A stretch of DNA of 64,000 nt, taken from Zonotrichia leucophrys gambelii. Its lineage: Eukaryota; Chordata; Aves; Passeriformes; Passerellidae. Made by a program: the position numbers and the translations under genes. This document shows, in pieces, positions 33,066 to 45,185 of the stretch. The notes under the pieces were generated by a model. The model was given only the letters and a program-made list of their open reading frames with translations. It made no database searches and was not told where the DNA came from. The DNA is taken from positions 46,529,229 through 46,593,228 of the forward strand of contig NC_088169.1 in NCBI RefSeq assembly GCF_028769735.1. The letters run 5' to 3'. Position 1 is the first letter of the stretch, and every line of letters starts with the position of its first letter.

Positions 33066-36000
33066 ATCTTCAGTCATCGGCTATTTCCATTCTCATTTTT
33101 GTGAAATCAGTTTCCAATGAGAAAACAAGATAAAAAATCTCCATGTTGCCCTGAAATAAAACATTAAAAAACACTCCAGACTAGACATCAGCTTCTGAAA
33201 ACAGTAAATTAAAATTATATTTTATTCAGTATAACACATCCTGCTGAAAATAATGAAATTTGAGAAGGCTGTCTGCATTCAATCTTTGTACAGAAAAATT
33301 CAGAATGGCTTATTCATTAAAGAGAAATTTTTGATTAAGATTACATGAATTAGAATAGTTTTTGTATAAATTCCTTGGGGGACAGTGGGGGCAAACTGCA
33401 CTTAGAATAGATTAATATACATCTCAAAACATAGTCAACATAATACATGTAAGAAACAGCTTAACAATCACTCAAAGTGATTATGTCTTCCATCTTTGCC
33501 TATTAAATTTACAAAACTATTTTAAAAACCCAAATTCTATTATCAGCTCTATTACAGATACATTTTTATTTAGAAAGTGGAAAACTGAGAGCTGAAGAGA
33601 AATTAAGTTTGTAATTTCTAATGTTTTAGTCTAGATAAAATTCATGTCAATTAAATTTTTGATATCAAAATGATATAATGAAAATTTACTCGACCGTTTT
33701 TCCCAAGCCTTATGGCAGTAAAGAGGTTGTTTTAGGGGTTTGACCCTTTGAAAAGGAAATTACATTTCAATTACAGTCAGCACTGGTGTTTAGGAAAAAA
33801 ATTCTTCTGAGTGTTCAAAAGTCATGTTTAACTGAGCTCTTTCTGGATTATTATGTTGAGGCATCAACTTAATCTATTTTATGAGTCTTTTTTGAACCAT
33901 GAACAAAGATAGAATAAAATGCATACTTAAACATACCATTTTAGTGTGGTTCTTCAATCTCTAACCTGTTTTAATGCTGATGGATTTTAATGCTTGAAGA
34001 ATCAATGCTTCTGATGAAAGCTGTTTTATCAATGCTTGTTTTTTACCCTCCTGTGGCTCAACACTACCTGTGTTGAATGGTGACCAGCTGTTTTTGATGG
34101 GTGCTTTGAAACTGGATTTCATCACCCTATAACAGAGATGGTGTAGTACTGATTATTAGCATTTGAATGTTTGGAATAATTATAACCTAAATCTGCTTTT
34201 GGCTTTTCTTCATGTGTTTCTTCACATCTCAAACTGCTGGATTTTTTTCCAGGAAACCCAAGTGTAGCACAAGTTCAAAGCTGAAAGATCTAACCTATTC
34301 GTCTATGTGCAGTACCACTTTGTTTAACAGACTTGACTTAGATGACAGATTCCCACCTCCTCCTTCCAGGGCCAGGAAAGATTTTATTATAATCAGCCCT
34401 TCTAATTCAGAATCTTTGACAATTTCCAGAGGGCACCATGTCCAATATACCATATAAAGAATGACAGTTTCCTTGTCAAGCAATTGAAGTCTGAAGTAGA
34501 ATGAAACAGGTAATACCAAAAGATAAAATGTATGCATTACTATTTCCTGTTATCAGGACCTAATAGAGAGTTCTCATCTCCTGTAACATTTGCACTTAGA
34601 ACAAGAATTAGAAAACTAACAAACTCAGGTTTTAAAACCATTCAGTGACACTTGACTCATCTCAATGTCACTTTCTATGGAATTAGAATGAGACAATGGA
34701 GCGTTTACACTGAAGATTAGTTAGCTGTTGCATCAACATTTTAACTAATCCACAGACTAATGTATAAATATTACTCCAGACTGTCTTACAACATAGATTA
34801 TAAAACAACTGGCCATTGTAGACATAACCAGGATAAAACTCTTCAAAATTAAGAGTTTACACTAATACGTTTTTTGCTCATTGTGTTGCTTTAGGGCATA
34901 CATAAGTATCTATTTTTCAGTCAAATCAATGTATCAAAGTATCTTATTTTTGTGGGTATAAATCTTTGGGTTCCTTTAATTCCAATTAACAGCATGGCAG
35001 AGCTTGTTTTATCTCAAAAAATTAATTATATTTTATTGAAACAATAAACTCTGATATAAATAGAATTCTGACAGATGTTTCTCAATTTTATGTAGACCAT
35101 AATATGATCTGTAGTTTCAGATTTATTTAGCATCATAATTTGGTTTTATTATTACTTTCTAACAAAACTGATGATTTTTCAAGATTTAATTTTATTTCAT
35201 CCCTTTGAAAATACTCTAAATTTTAATATATTGCTTTTGGATTGCAACAAATCCACAGATCACAAGGTTCACAAATCTTTATTCAACATTACATGTGGAT
35301 ATTATTGTGGAAAATGAAAGTTTATACTAAAGATAGAACTAAGGATAGCAAATTATTTCCCTTCTGCATAATGATTCACAGAAGAGGAAATCTGATGAAA
35401 GATCCTTTACAAGGACAAGAAAACGGAAAGCAAGCTGATGATAACCTTGGTAACTGATCCTAAAATACCTTGCATGAGTGATGTATCAAGACCAAAGCAA
35501 TGGAATATTGGAAGAGGCCACAGGGAAAAAAGGTCAGGGAGATATAGTTAAAATAAAAAGTTTAGGACTTTTTTGTATTGGTGCTTGACCTGAAAACCTT
35601 CAGTTTAAAGATCATGCAGTCTAAATCCCTCTCTGTGGTCTAAATAACACAATCTCAGTAAAAATGTGATAAGGCCTTCTTAAGATGATAGGTTAGGGAT
35701 TTACACAGAATGAGTCAAAAAGTTCCTTACTCGTATTGAAGAGCTTTATCTTGCAAAGTATTGTGGGGGCAGTAGGCAGGGTTGGTTTTTTTTATGGTTT
35801 TGTTTTTGTAGTTGCTTTTTTGTTTGTTCATTTGTTTGGGGTTTTTTACAAGGAAAATCTCACTGCTTTTCAGAATTCTGAAATACCAGATATTGAGAGC
35901 AGACCATACTTACATAAAAACCTTGAAGGGAAAAGGAAAAAAAAAGAGATTAAGGCTACGACAAATTGAAAAACACTAATTATTGTTTCTCTGCCCATTA

Positions 36001-39000
36001 TAGGGAGATGGTGTCACACAACTGATAGGAATTCTGATGACAGGTAGAAAAACATTAATATATATTATATTACTAATGTTTTCAGAGAATATTGACTGGG
36101 ACAATCTTGTGAAAAGAGGCATTGCATAACTGAGAATATTTAGATTCTGTTCCTGGCTCTTCAAAGTATTTCTTGCCTGACTTGCATTAAATCTTTTAGG
36201 CTATAACTCCAACAGTTAGTCATGCATACTGCGTAAAACACAAAGTGTGAAATTTTCCATGCCTTATATTGTATTGCTAGACTGAGGCTTAGTTTCTTAT
36301 ATTCTTTGTACCCTCATTTACAAAATATTGTCAGGAACACTTTCTACAGCTAAAATTTTGAGCTGTGTTCAAATATTGTGTAAGAGTGAAAATGTGGGTG
36401 TAATACCTAGACAGATGTAAAGGAATATATGAATAATATCAAGGACTGAAATACAACTTAGTAACAGAGACTAGCTAGAGCAGAGGTCTTTCACACTCAT
36501 AACAACAGAAACTCATTTAGAATATCATAAATTATCTCTGCGTGCTTCCAGAAAAAATTATGCTAATGTTGTAGAAATGCAGAAACATTTTTTTAATCAG
36601 GTGGCCCCAAAAAGAATTGGATTTCCACTGCTAATAAGTGGCCTAGGCCTTTCTCTGAATGTGCCTTAGGCTGACCATGCAAGGCCCCTGTCCTGGCCAG
36701 TTCTTATGAATCTATTAGGGGAACTGGCTGTGTGATCTTGATACTGTGTCTCTTGTTATGATGCACAGTTCAAGAGCAGGATAATGGAAATGGTTTGGAA
36801 AATATGACAGAGATCAAAAGCAGGAGCCCCAGAACCATATAGAGTTCATTGGTGATCAAATGCTGGTCAGTGAAGAAGCTCACACTCAAGCAACGGGAAA
36901 AGTCAGCTTTTGCTTTAAGGGAAGCAGCAGCAGCTATGTAAGGGAAGATAAAAAGCAAAAATAAAAAACAAAATCAAGAAATCCAACCAATTAAAGAAAA
37001 AGAAACAAAAAAAAAATGTCTAGGAAGAGGATAGGACACTTGTGATATCTGGACTTGGTAAAAATAATCCCCCCCTTGCCCCTCAGGCTTTGTGCAGCAT
37101 AGAGCCCAGGAGTAGTGGAGAGAAACTGTACTTTCTGGAAACTTGAAGGATTTAAGATACAGAATTAAGAATAGTGAAAATTTAAGAAAATACTTCTCTT
37201 TGGGGTTGCCTCTTGAGGCTCTCCACCCTGTCAGTAACAAACCATAAAGAGATGTACCTACCAATAACAGCAATGCAATATCAAGTTGATGGTACAGTGG
37301 ATTAACAGCTAATGTAGCTTATGATTATTAAAGAGCAAATGCTTTGAACACATAGTGATAATGACTGATAAGGTATCATGATGGATTGAAATATCCAGTA
37401 GTATGTGTTAATGAATTTCAGTCCAATAAAGTTTTGATGCTTTACTCTTACCCTTTTTATCAGTCTTCTAAACATGCCCATCATAATGGTTTCTAAATCC
37501 ATAACTATATCTCCACATTTCTGACATTGGAAATGTAGGTAGTGTAAAAGAATTTTAAACAGATGGGGTATTTTTATTACTTTTGGCTTCTTTAAATAGC
37601 CATTTTTAAATTTAGGTTGAGAAACACATAGTCATTCTCAGAAATGGTATTGGAAGCTTTGAAATCTGAAGAGAAAGGCTGCTTACAAGAAACATATGGG
37701 GTTTTTTGAGATATGTAGTCAACAATTCCAGACTCTAAGAGTCAATAACTCTTAATTTACTGTGTAAGCAAAGAATCCATTATTTATAAATGATAGACCC
37801 CGGCCTCTGATCCCATTCCTTACAATCTCGCTCACTGTGAAGCCTGTAGAATGGAACACATCCATCAAAGTTCTTCTAATGGCAAAGTCAAAGCTGAAAG
37901 AGACTGAGAAAAAGAGGAAGGTCTAGTGGAATGCAAGTGTACATGTCAATATAAATTAATACCGGACAGCATTTAGAGGTAAGCGAACTTGCTTCTTCAA
38001 GTGTCTTCACATGTGCACTCTAATAGTGGATAATTCAGAGCAGCCACAATGCTATCATGTCTTCTGAAGGATTTCAGATCTCCATCACTGAAATTTGCTG
38101 AGAGCACAGGGCAATTGTACACATTACACAACCTATGACAAGAAATAGAGGGTTGTGGTGGGTGAGGCTTATCTAGTGGGTTGATGTTCGCTGGCCGATG
38201 CTCCTGGTCCTGGGTAGGGATATTCTTGACTATTTACTCAGCTCCACTCTCTGCTGTCAGCATGTTGGCTAGACCATACAGATGTACATTTCTGATCTGG
38301 GATCTATCAATGATTCTGTCTCAATTTGATAGGAGTTAACCTGTCACCTTTATACACTACCAACTATGAATCTCAATGAATCACTTTCATGATTCACACT
38401 GTATCACTCAGAGACTTCACCCCACAGCATTCAATTTCAGTAATTTCAATGGCTACTAGAGTGTAAGAGAAGAGTGCATAGGCAGTGAAACCTTGTACAT
38501 GAATATGCTTATCATTAATGTTTTTGAAGTGAATCACCTCAGTGGTAGTGAAGTATGGTAACTGAAAGAAACTGAAGTAGAAAATAACTTTCATGGAGCA
38601 TTCTTTAGATCCTAGACACTACTGGGCATTTAGTCTATAGGAGCAGACTAGAAATACTATGAAGAAAATTCCTTGAAATAAGCAGGACAGGCATCATATC
38701 CTTACAGCTATTTTCTCTTCAGATTTGCTTGTATTAGATTGATATCATTATTTAGACATAGCCCTTGCTTATCTTTACATTTACATGGTTTCACGGTACC
38801 TAATTTCTCTAAATCTTACAATTTATCAGGGACAAATATGAGAATCCCTTTTATGGAAATTTATGGGAAATTCTGAAGAATATTGAAACACTTTTTAGCA
38901 TTGCTGTATATTTGTATAAATATGTACATGCATATTCACATATACAATTTTGGACTAATACCAATTATGTTCTGGTTTGTTTTTTTTTTTAGGACCAGAA

Positions 39001-41334
39001 TTTCTAAATTTTCTCTAGAGAAAAGTGAACTGACATTTCAGAGTTTTCCAAAATGACCTGTTTCTCTTTCCTTTCAACCCATAAAGTTCAGAGATTTTGA
39101 GGCCAGAACAATGAGATTTACTGTTCTTAAACTAGAAAACAGACTAGGTCACATCTGTGTACAATCTACAAGGTTTTGCTAGGCTGCTACATGAGCATTT
39201 TGGGAAAGGAACTTAAAAATCTTCCATATCTTTGTCCCTGGTACCTGTTAGATAATCAGAAAAGAAAATAAATCAAAATGCTATTTCTTAATGGAAAACC
39301 ATTTCACTGGAAAACTGTCATCAGTTCTGTTCTCAGTGCTCTATTTCTGCTTCTGCCCAGATGTATTTGCAAAATTCATCTCCCTTGTGTATATTGACAT
39401 GACAGGGCATCGGGAATCCAATGAAGCAGTAACTGAGTATCATGTCAGTAATTTGACAGATCAAGGACTCTTCAAGGACTCCATAATGAAGACTCTGTCA
39501 TTCATTTTTCTCTCACATATGCATACTTATATTAGTTTGTTCAAACTTTCTGTGTAGTCTCTCTTAGCAATGATGTAAGGGAAAATCAGTTTATTCTGTG
39601 TATATTTCAAGTTGTCGTTATAACTAAATCAACATTTTTCTGCATCAGGTACAATTTCAGACAAAAAAATAAAATTATTTTTGTTAGAGATTAAAACAAT
39701 TTTTCTAAGCAATGTTTCTTTTAAAAATAAACCAAATTATGAATGTACCAAGTTGTCTTTACATGTAATAATAATTTAACTTATTTCAATGAAAACATCC
39801 AACTTCAGAACAAAAGATCTAACACTCAGCTAAACTCTGCCCTTGCTTTTCAGCAGGTAAACTTTCTTCATTTGAAATTGCTATCAGAAGCTATCACTTC
39901 AGGGATTTTCCCACAAGTAAAGGCAGAACTTATCCCTCAGTTCATAATTCTGATGCACCTAGTGCTGTAGAAAGTGTTCAACAGCATGTGATACTGCCAG
40001 TACCTCTGTGGGTGCAGGAGTATGCACTACCAAGCAGCCGTAGAGCACATGCAGTATGAGACACAACAATGCCATAATTTACTGTGGTGTTCTCCAGCCT
40101 ACAGGTAGATTCCCAAAGTAGAAGCTTTCCATCTTTCATAAGTTTGTGTTTTTCACAGTTACTCACTTGAAAGTTCCAGCTCATAGGATTCAGGCCTTGC
40201 GGTAAAATTGTTAGCCCAAATTCACTACAAGTTTTTTTTATGTCACACATTTAAGGGTAATCATAGCCTTGCAGAATTTAATCTTCACTGAAGCGAGTAT
40301 TTGCTTCCTTGGCCTTAATGTATGAAGAGGAATGGCTGTTGGTTTCCAGATAGTCTAACACTTATATTAGCTTTAGTTTTGCAATAAAAATACGGCTATT
40401 CTCCTAAGACTTCAAAATATTGTGAAACATGTAATTCAAAAATATTACTTTAATGCTGTTGCCCTAAAATATGTAGTAATATATAAAATAAAAACCAGTA
40501 TGATGTTGTTAGATAAATTCTATGCAGTGTTTTTACAGAATTATTATGTTTTAAATACATATTTTCTTTAAAAGTATAACATAGATTTTGTGAAGCTAAC
40601 ATGTAGTATACATGTAAACTGAGCTGTTATGTATACGTGTATATTAAAAATAAAAAAAACCAACAAAAACTACAAAACAATTCACCTCTCATACTATTCT
40701 GTTGTTTCAGAGATTTTTTTTTTCTCACTGTTTCAGAGATTTTTTTTCTCACTTCTCATTTCTCTGTGGTACACTCAGGGTAAAGTGCATAAGCACAACA
40801 TGCATCATGGGCTCAATCCTGAAATCTTCAGGATTTCATTTGAAAGCTTAATACTTACATCAATTTTCTCTTTGGAAGAAGGAATAATTCTGGTATGGTT
40901 TCAGATTCTCCTTCAGTGTAGTTATATGCTCTTCACAGTGTTCCTGAGTCTCCTCTCTTGCATAAATGGTATGTTCCTAATATTTTCTGACATTGTACAA
41001 TGAATCTATAATGTCAAGGAGACTAAGCCATTTTAGAGTGAGGAGATTTAATGTGAAAGCTTCTTGGAAAAGTGACTACATGCATCCAAGGCCAGAATGA
41101 TTGATGAGAAGAGGTATTAGATTGTCTAATATTTTTAAATGTGTGATATGCTATTAGTACGGACTTGGCATATCAACAGCAAAGAGGGTCACAGGGATTT
41201 GAAGATCTATTAGACAGATGTGGATCTTCTTCCCCAAAAGGAATGTAATGAGAATAGAAACTTTGTACAAAACTATCTTATAGGATTGCTGGGTCACTCT
41301 GTGTACGGAATGAATTGTCTTGTAAAAATACATT
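33066..41334. other. Long AT-rich stretch without recognised genes or repeats
   Basis: Over 8 kb I see no CR1 or LTR landmark and no plausible exon. Open frames do not exceed 124 codons and carry no domain. A slightly GC-richer interval lies near 36600-36730 and another near 37800-38260. A tandem duplication is listed separately. Unlike the flanks, this block is largely free of recognisable young repeats, so it may be older unique sequence. Confidence 0.5.
40703..40752. repeat. Tandem duplication of a 24-26 base unit
   Basis: The unit TGTTTCAGAGA, a T run and CTCAC occurs twice head to tail (40703-40728 and 40729-40752), the copies differing only in T-run length. Confidence 0.85.
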
Positions 41335-41394
41335 TGTATTGGGTTTGCATGAATTTTGATAGCTGGAGGGGCTACATAGGTGGCTGCTGTGACA
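41335..41394 (+). mobile_element. First ~60 bases of an ERV LTR, cut off by CR1
   Basis: TGTATTGGGTTTGCATG at 41335 is the start of the LTR family seen at 2540-2764, 12297-13039 and 47345-48318. AGCTGGAGGGGCTACATAGG and TGGCTGCTGTGA follow as expected. The similarity stops at about 41392-41394, where CR1 sequence begins without a gap. Only the extreme 5' end of the LTR survives. Confidence 0.65.
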
Positions 41395-41690
41395 ACCTGG
41401 CCTTGAACCCTTCCAGAGATGAGGCATCCACAACTTCTCTGGGTGACATGTGCCAGTGTGTCACTAACCTTGCAATAAAGATTTTCTTCCTGATATCTAT
41501 TCTAACCTTACTCTACTTCAGTCTAAAGCTGCTCCTTTTGCCCTATCCCTACATGCCCATACAGAATGTCCCTCCTCATTTTTCCTTTGGCATCCTTTCA
41601 GTACTGGAAGGCTGCTCTAAGGCTGTAAGTTCTCCCCAGAGCTTCTCTTCTCCAGGCTGACCAATCTCAGGTCTCTCAGCCTCTTGTGTT
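41393..41690 (-). mobile_element. CR1 LINE lacking its 3' terminus
   Basis: Starts abruptly at CAACCTGGCCTTGAACCC (41393), a point normally about 120 bases inside the CR1 3' end. It continues GAGATGAGGCATCCACAACT, CTTCCTGATATCTATTC, TTTCAGTACTGGAAGGCTGC and CTTCTCTTCTCCAGGCTGAC to about 41690. Since LINE insertion starts at the 3' end, loss of that end means a later deletion, here with an LTR start as the other partner. The 146-codon plus-strand frame at 41220-41660 is a shadow spanning this junction. Confidence 0.85.
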
Positions 41691-43067
41691 TTCTTCAAAA
41701 GCCTATTAATTTTAATTTTTTTAACAGACAGACAGAATCAATGGCTTTCACAGACTTTAGCTTGCCTTAGGCTATACTTACTATGCTTTTCAATCTTATG
41801 ATGCTTTTAATCCTATGCCTCAGCTTTTTTTTCTACAGTTCTTTAACCATGCAAAAAAACCCCAAGAATCCATATTTTTTAAGAGCTATAAAAAGAAAGA
41901 TTGTATTCTGAGATATGTTGTCAAGAGATGTTCCACTGTGACCCTTAAGTACTGCTAATTTGATTTAATTTTTTGTTTGGTTATTTCTTTTTGTTTACAG
42001 TTCCTAATAATTTTTTTTATGGGAAATTAAATGCAGCTTTCAACAATTTCTTTAGGAACAGAGATGCATTTTTCTCAGAAAGTAATTATGAACAATACAG
42101 CATACAACCTATAAAGGGAAAATTATTTTCCCAGCACATCCTTACAAAAATATGAACAGAAGTCTGGCTGTTGTTGTTCATGTAACTTCTGACATTGGCC
42201 CGTCTTTATTACTTTAATTATACCAATGAACAACATAGAAACATTGAACAAATGCTGAACTTCAGAAACTGTCTTTTTCTTAAACACAGAATATTAATAG
42301 AAGACAACTATTACTGATAATTGTTTTTCACTACTGTTTGAGTACTTCATGGTAAATGCAGTAATTTATCATTTTTTTGACAGCAAGAACCAAAATGAAC
42401 CTGATGAAGACCAGCCTTAATATTTGCCTCCCTATGAGTCTACATCTCTACATATGAATCTAAGGACAGTGAAAGAAATTCATTAAAAAACATAGTGAAC
42501 AGCACAATCTAAGAATACTTACAATACTTTAGTAAATACTATCCACGTACAAAAATGCTCTGAACATAAAACAAGTTAAGTAACTAAGATATGTGAGCCT
42601 GATGCTTATTTTTGATACATTTGTTAAAGATCAGCTTCTTCCTAAGGCCATTTCATAAATAAAAAAGATTGAGGATTTTGTAATATTGCTGATACTATAT
42701 ATACCCAAAAAATTAAATTTATTAAAGTATTTTTCCTTGAGTTGTCAGCATATATATTTAAATTGTCTGAAACTTGCAAAGGATAAAATGAATTGCTTAA
42801 AATAGGTATGAAATTGTGTCCACTGAGGTTCTACAACACTACCATTATTAGATTTAGTTTTAGTTAACTTGTTATTCAGGCAGAACTGGAAATAAAATCA
42901 CATACTGTTAAATTGGTTGAGTCTTACTAAGTCATTCATGCAAATTTAAGGGGCTTAGAGATATCGTAAATATGACTAGAAACAGCAAAATGAGATTAAA
43001 CCTTGGAGAGGCAGGATAATATTTCCAGGGGAAAAAATAAAAGGACAGATTGTTTTATTGAGGTTTT
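41691..43067. other. AT-rich non-coding stretch
   Basis: Nothing recognised. The part near 43000-43067 may be older repeat sequence interrupted by the CR1 that follows. Confidence 0.45.
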
Positions 43068-43712
43068 ATGGGCCCGGGGTGTTGGTCAAAGCAGCTGAAC
43101 GTGAGTCAGCAGAGTGTCCAGGTGTTCAAGAAAGTCGGTGGCATCCTGGCCTGTATCAGTTATATTGTGGCCAGCAGGACCAGGGCAGTGATTGACCCCA
43201 TGTACTCAGCACTGATGGGCGCACACCTCAAATCCTGTGTTCGGGACCCTCTCTGCAAGAAAGACATTGAGGTGCTGGAGCAAGTCCAGAGAAAGGCAGA
43301 AAAGCTGTTAATGGGTCTGGAGCTCATGTCCTGTGAGGAGGGGCTGAGGGAAATGGAGATGGCTAGACTGGGGGAAAGCAGGATCAGGGGGGATTTCGTA
43401 GCTGTCACAACTACCTGAAAGGAGGTGTAGCAAGGTCAGGGATGGCCTCCTCTCCCAGGTAACAAGTGATATGACCAGAGGAGATTACCTCAAGTTGTGC
43501 CAGAGGAGGTCTAGATTGGATATTAGGATAGAATTCTTCACTGATGGGGTGGTCATTGAAACATGTTGCCCAGGGAAATGGTTGATTCACCATATCTGGA
43601 AGAGTTCAAAAAACCTGTGATTGTGGCAGTAAGAGACATGGTAGTTCTGAGTTAATGGTAGCTTCCATGATCTTAAGGGTTTTTTCCAATATTATTGATG
43701 CTATGATTTCAT
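43068..43712 (+). mobile_element. CR1 LINE, 5'-truncated
   Basis: The first 350 bases are open for 116 residues and hold VFKKVGGILACISYIVASRT, MYSALMGAHLKSCVRDPLCK and LEQVQRKAEKLLMGLELMSC, the C-terminal part of CR1 ORF2. The 3' region follows (CTACCTGAAAGGAGGTGTAG, GGATATTAGGATAGAATTC, GAAACATGTTGCCCAGGG) and ends with TGATGCTATGATTT at about 43698-43711. Its divergence is moderate: one long open stretch survives, but there is a frameshift before the final conserved blocks. Confidence 0.9.
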
Positions 43713-43860
43713 TATTGCAATACTGGCCAATTTTGGGCATTACACTTCTTGGGATGTTCAGAAAACTTGAAAAATAAACTAAAGGGCTACAGAAACTAAC
43801 TTATTACAAGATCATAAGAATTAATAATTAATATTTCCAAATAAACCTGATGACCAGCCC
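43713..43860 (+). mobile_element. Ancient CR1-like fragment
   Basis: Directly behind the CR1 tail, AATACTGGCCAATTTTGGGC and ATTACACTTCTTGGGATGTT resemble the old CR1/L3 block that encodes LEYC-QFWAPH-KKD, followed by AGGGCTACAGAAAC. Short and very diverged, assigned by eye. Confidence 0.35.
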
Positions 43861-44194
43861 TTAGGTTTTTCAATATATTTGCTGTGCTATGTTCATTCAT
43901 GTAACTGTTTTACAGGAAGTGAAAAGCAAAGGACACTTCTTGACTACATTGTGTAATATACCTTTTTATGTCACTAAACATATATCTTGGACTAGCAGCA
44001 TTACCTGAATGATCATGAATGATGAAACAGTGACAACAGAATGAGATTATCTAAGGAATTTTATATGGAAGTTGTGGTTAAGATGTCTGCTGTCACATGA
44101 CCTGTGGGACAATATTTATTATCAACATGGAAATTTTGATACTAGATGTTGTATCATAGGTCATGTGAGAAAGAAATGCAGGAACTTGAGGAAA
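43861..44194. other. AT-rich non-coding stretch
   Basis: No element recognised between two CR1 fragments. Confidence 0.4.
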
Positions 44195-44410
44195 TGGTTT
44201 CAGCTGAGGTAAAAAAATCATGGACAGGGTTGAAAAACTTTGGAACAGTCTGCCCCAGAAAATGGCGGAGTCATCATCCCTGAAAGTGTTGAAAAAACAT
44301 GTGAATATGGTACGTGAAGACAGGTGAACAAGGTGGTGATGGTAGTTTGATGGTTGGACTTGATGACTGTAAAGATCTCTTGCAGTCTAAATCATTCTAT
44401 GCGACTATGA
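44195..44410 (+). mobile_element. CR1 LINE, short 3' end
   Basis: CTTTGGAACAGTCTGCCCC at 44238, GAGTCATCATCCCTGAAAGT, GGTTGGACTTGATGACTGTA and TAAATCATTCTATGCGACTA form the last 180 bases of a CR1 in correct order, ending at about 44410. The first 40 bases are less certain. Confidence 0.85.
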
Positions 44411-44909
44411 ACATTGTTACTCCCTTTCACAACAAAATGTTGCTCATCCTTGCAGCTATGCATGTGATTTTGAGTAAATACGTTTATGCAAATACATTTG
44501 GAAAAAATTCTATTTGGGTTCATTTTTAATATAATTTTAAAAATATAACGTACTGGAGTCAGTGGGGGGTCTTGAGAAACAATTACATGTAGAGGTGTGC
44601 CAAAGAGTTAAATTCCATTCCTACTGATTCAGGAAAAAGGTGGACCCATGGACACCCTATAACTCTTTATTTCTATGTAAAGAAGTCTGGGCATGGGGCA
44701 CAAACTGGAATAGTCTTCAAGAAGCACCCATTAGGAATGATGAGACTCCACTGTCCCTACGCATTGTATACCCAAGCAGACAAATATAAAGGTAGGCTGA
44801 AACAACTGGTCAGTGAGAACGACAAAGCATATGAGAGAAATCAAGACGTTAAAAATATACTCCCCTATTGTCATCTTATTGCAAAGCTCGCATATCTTCT
44901 CAGTGATTT
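44411..44909. other. Non-coding stretch, nothing recognised
   Basis: No clear element. It may include the outer part of the ERV-like sequence that follows. Confidence 0.4.
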
Positions 44910-45185
44910 CTCATGGGTAGGTCCTCACAGCACTGACTCCTTCTTCCTTACAGCACAGCCAGCAAACTTCAACTCCCTTCTCAACCCGCTACCCCACTCT
45001 TTCTTAGCACTCATCCTCATTGGACACAGCTGTGGCCTGTTAAGGGCAGGCCTGTTCCTAATTGGTGATTAGCACAGCTGCAACTCCTCAGGGGTGAGAT
45101 TGCCTTCTGAACTATCTTTATTTTCTTACATTCTTACATTTTTCTTACATTTTCTTACATTCTGTCCCCTCACACTCCTCTTGGC
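44910..45185 (+). mobile_element. Probable ERV LTR fragment
   Basis: CACAGCTGTGGCCTGTTAAG (45026), CCTAATTGGTGATTAGCACA (45057) and CAACTCCTCAGGGGTGAGAT (45081) resemble a songbird LTR type I recall, including a CTCAGGGG-type motif near the end. GC is higher than in the neighbours. The edges are not defined, and strand is assigned from memory of that family. Confidence 0.4.
45121..45164. repeat. Short tandem of TTCTTACAT units
   Basis: Four copies of a TTCTTACAT-type unit with variable T spacers. It lies inside or at the edge of the LTR-like fragment. Confidence 0.8.

Noticed and set aside
40629..41003. 124-codon open frame (+) with hydrophobic stretches
   Set aside because: Phe/Leu/Ser-rich because of T-rich DNA with a tandem duplication. 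No conserved motif and no family recognised.
41220..41660. 146-codon open frame (+), the longest in the window
   Set aside because: It crosses the LTR/CR1 junction and runs antisense to the CR1 copy, so it is a shadow without any domain.
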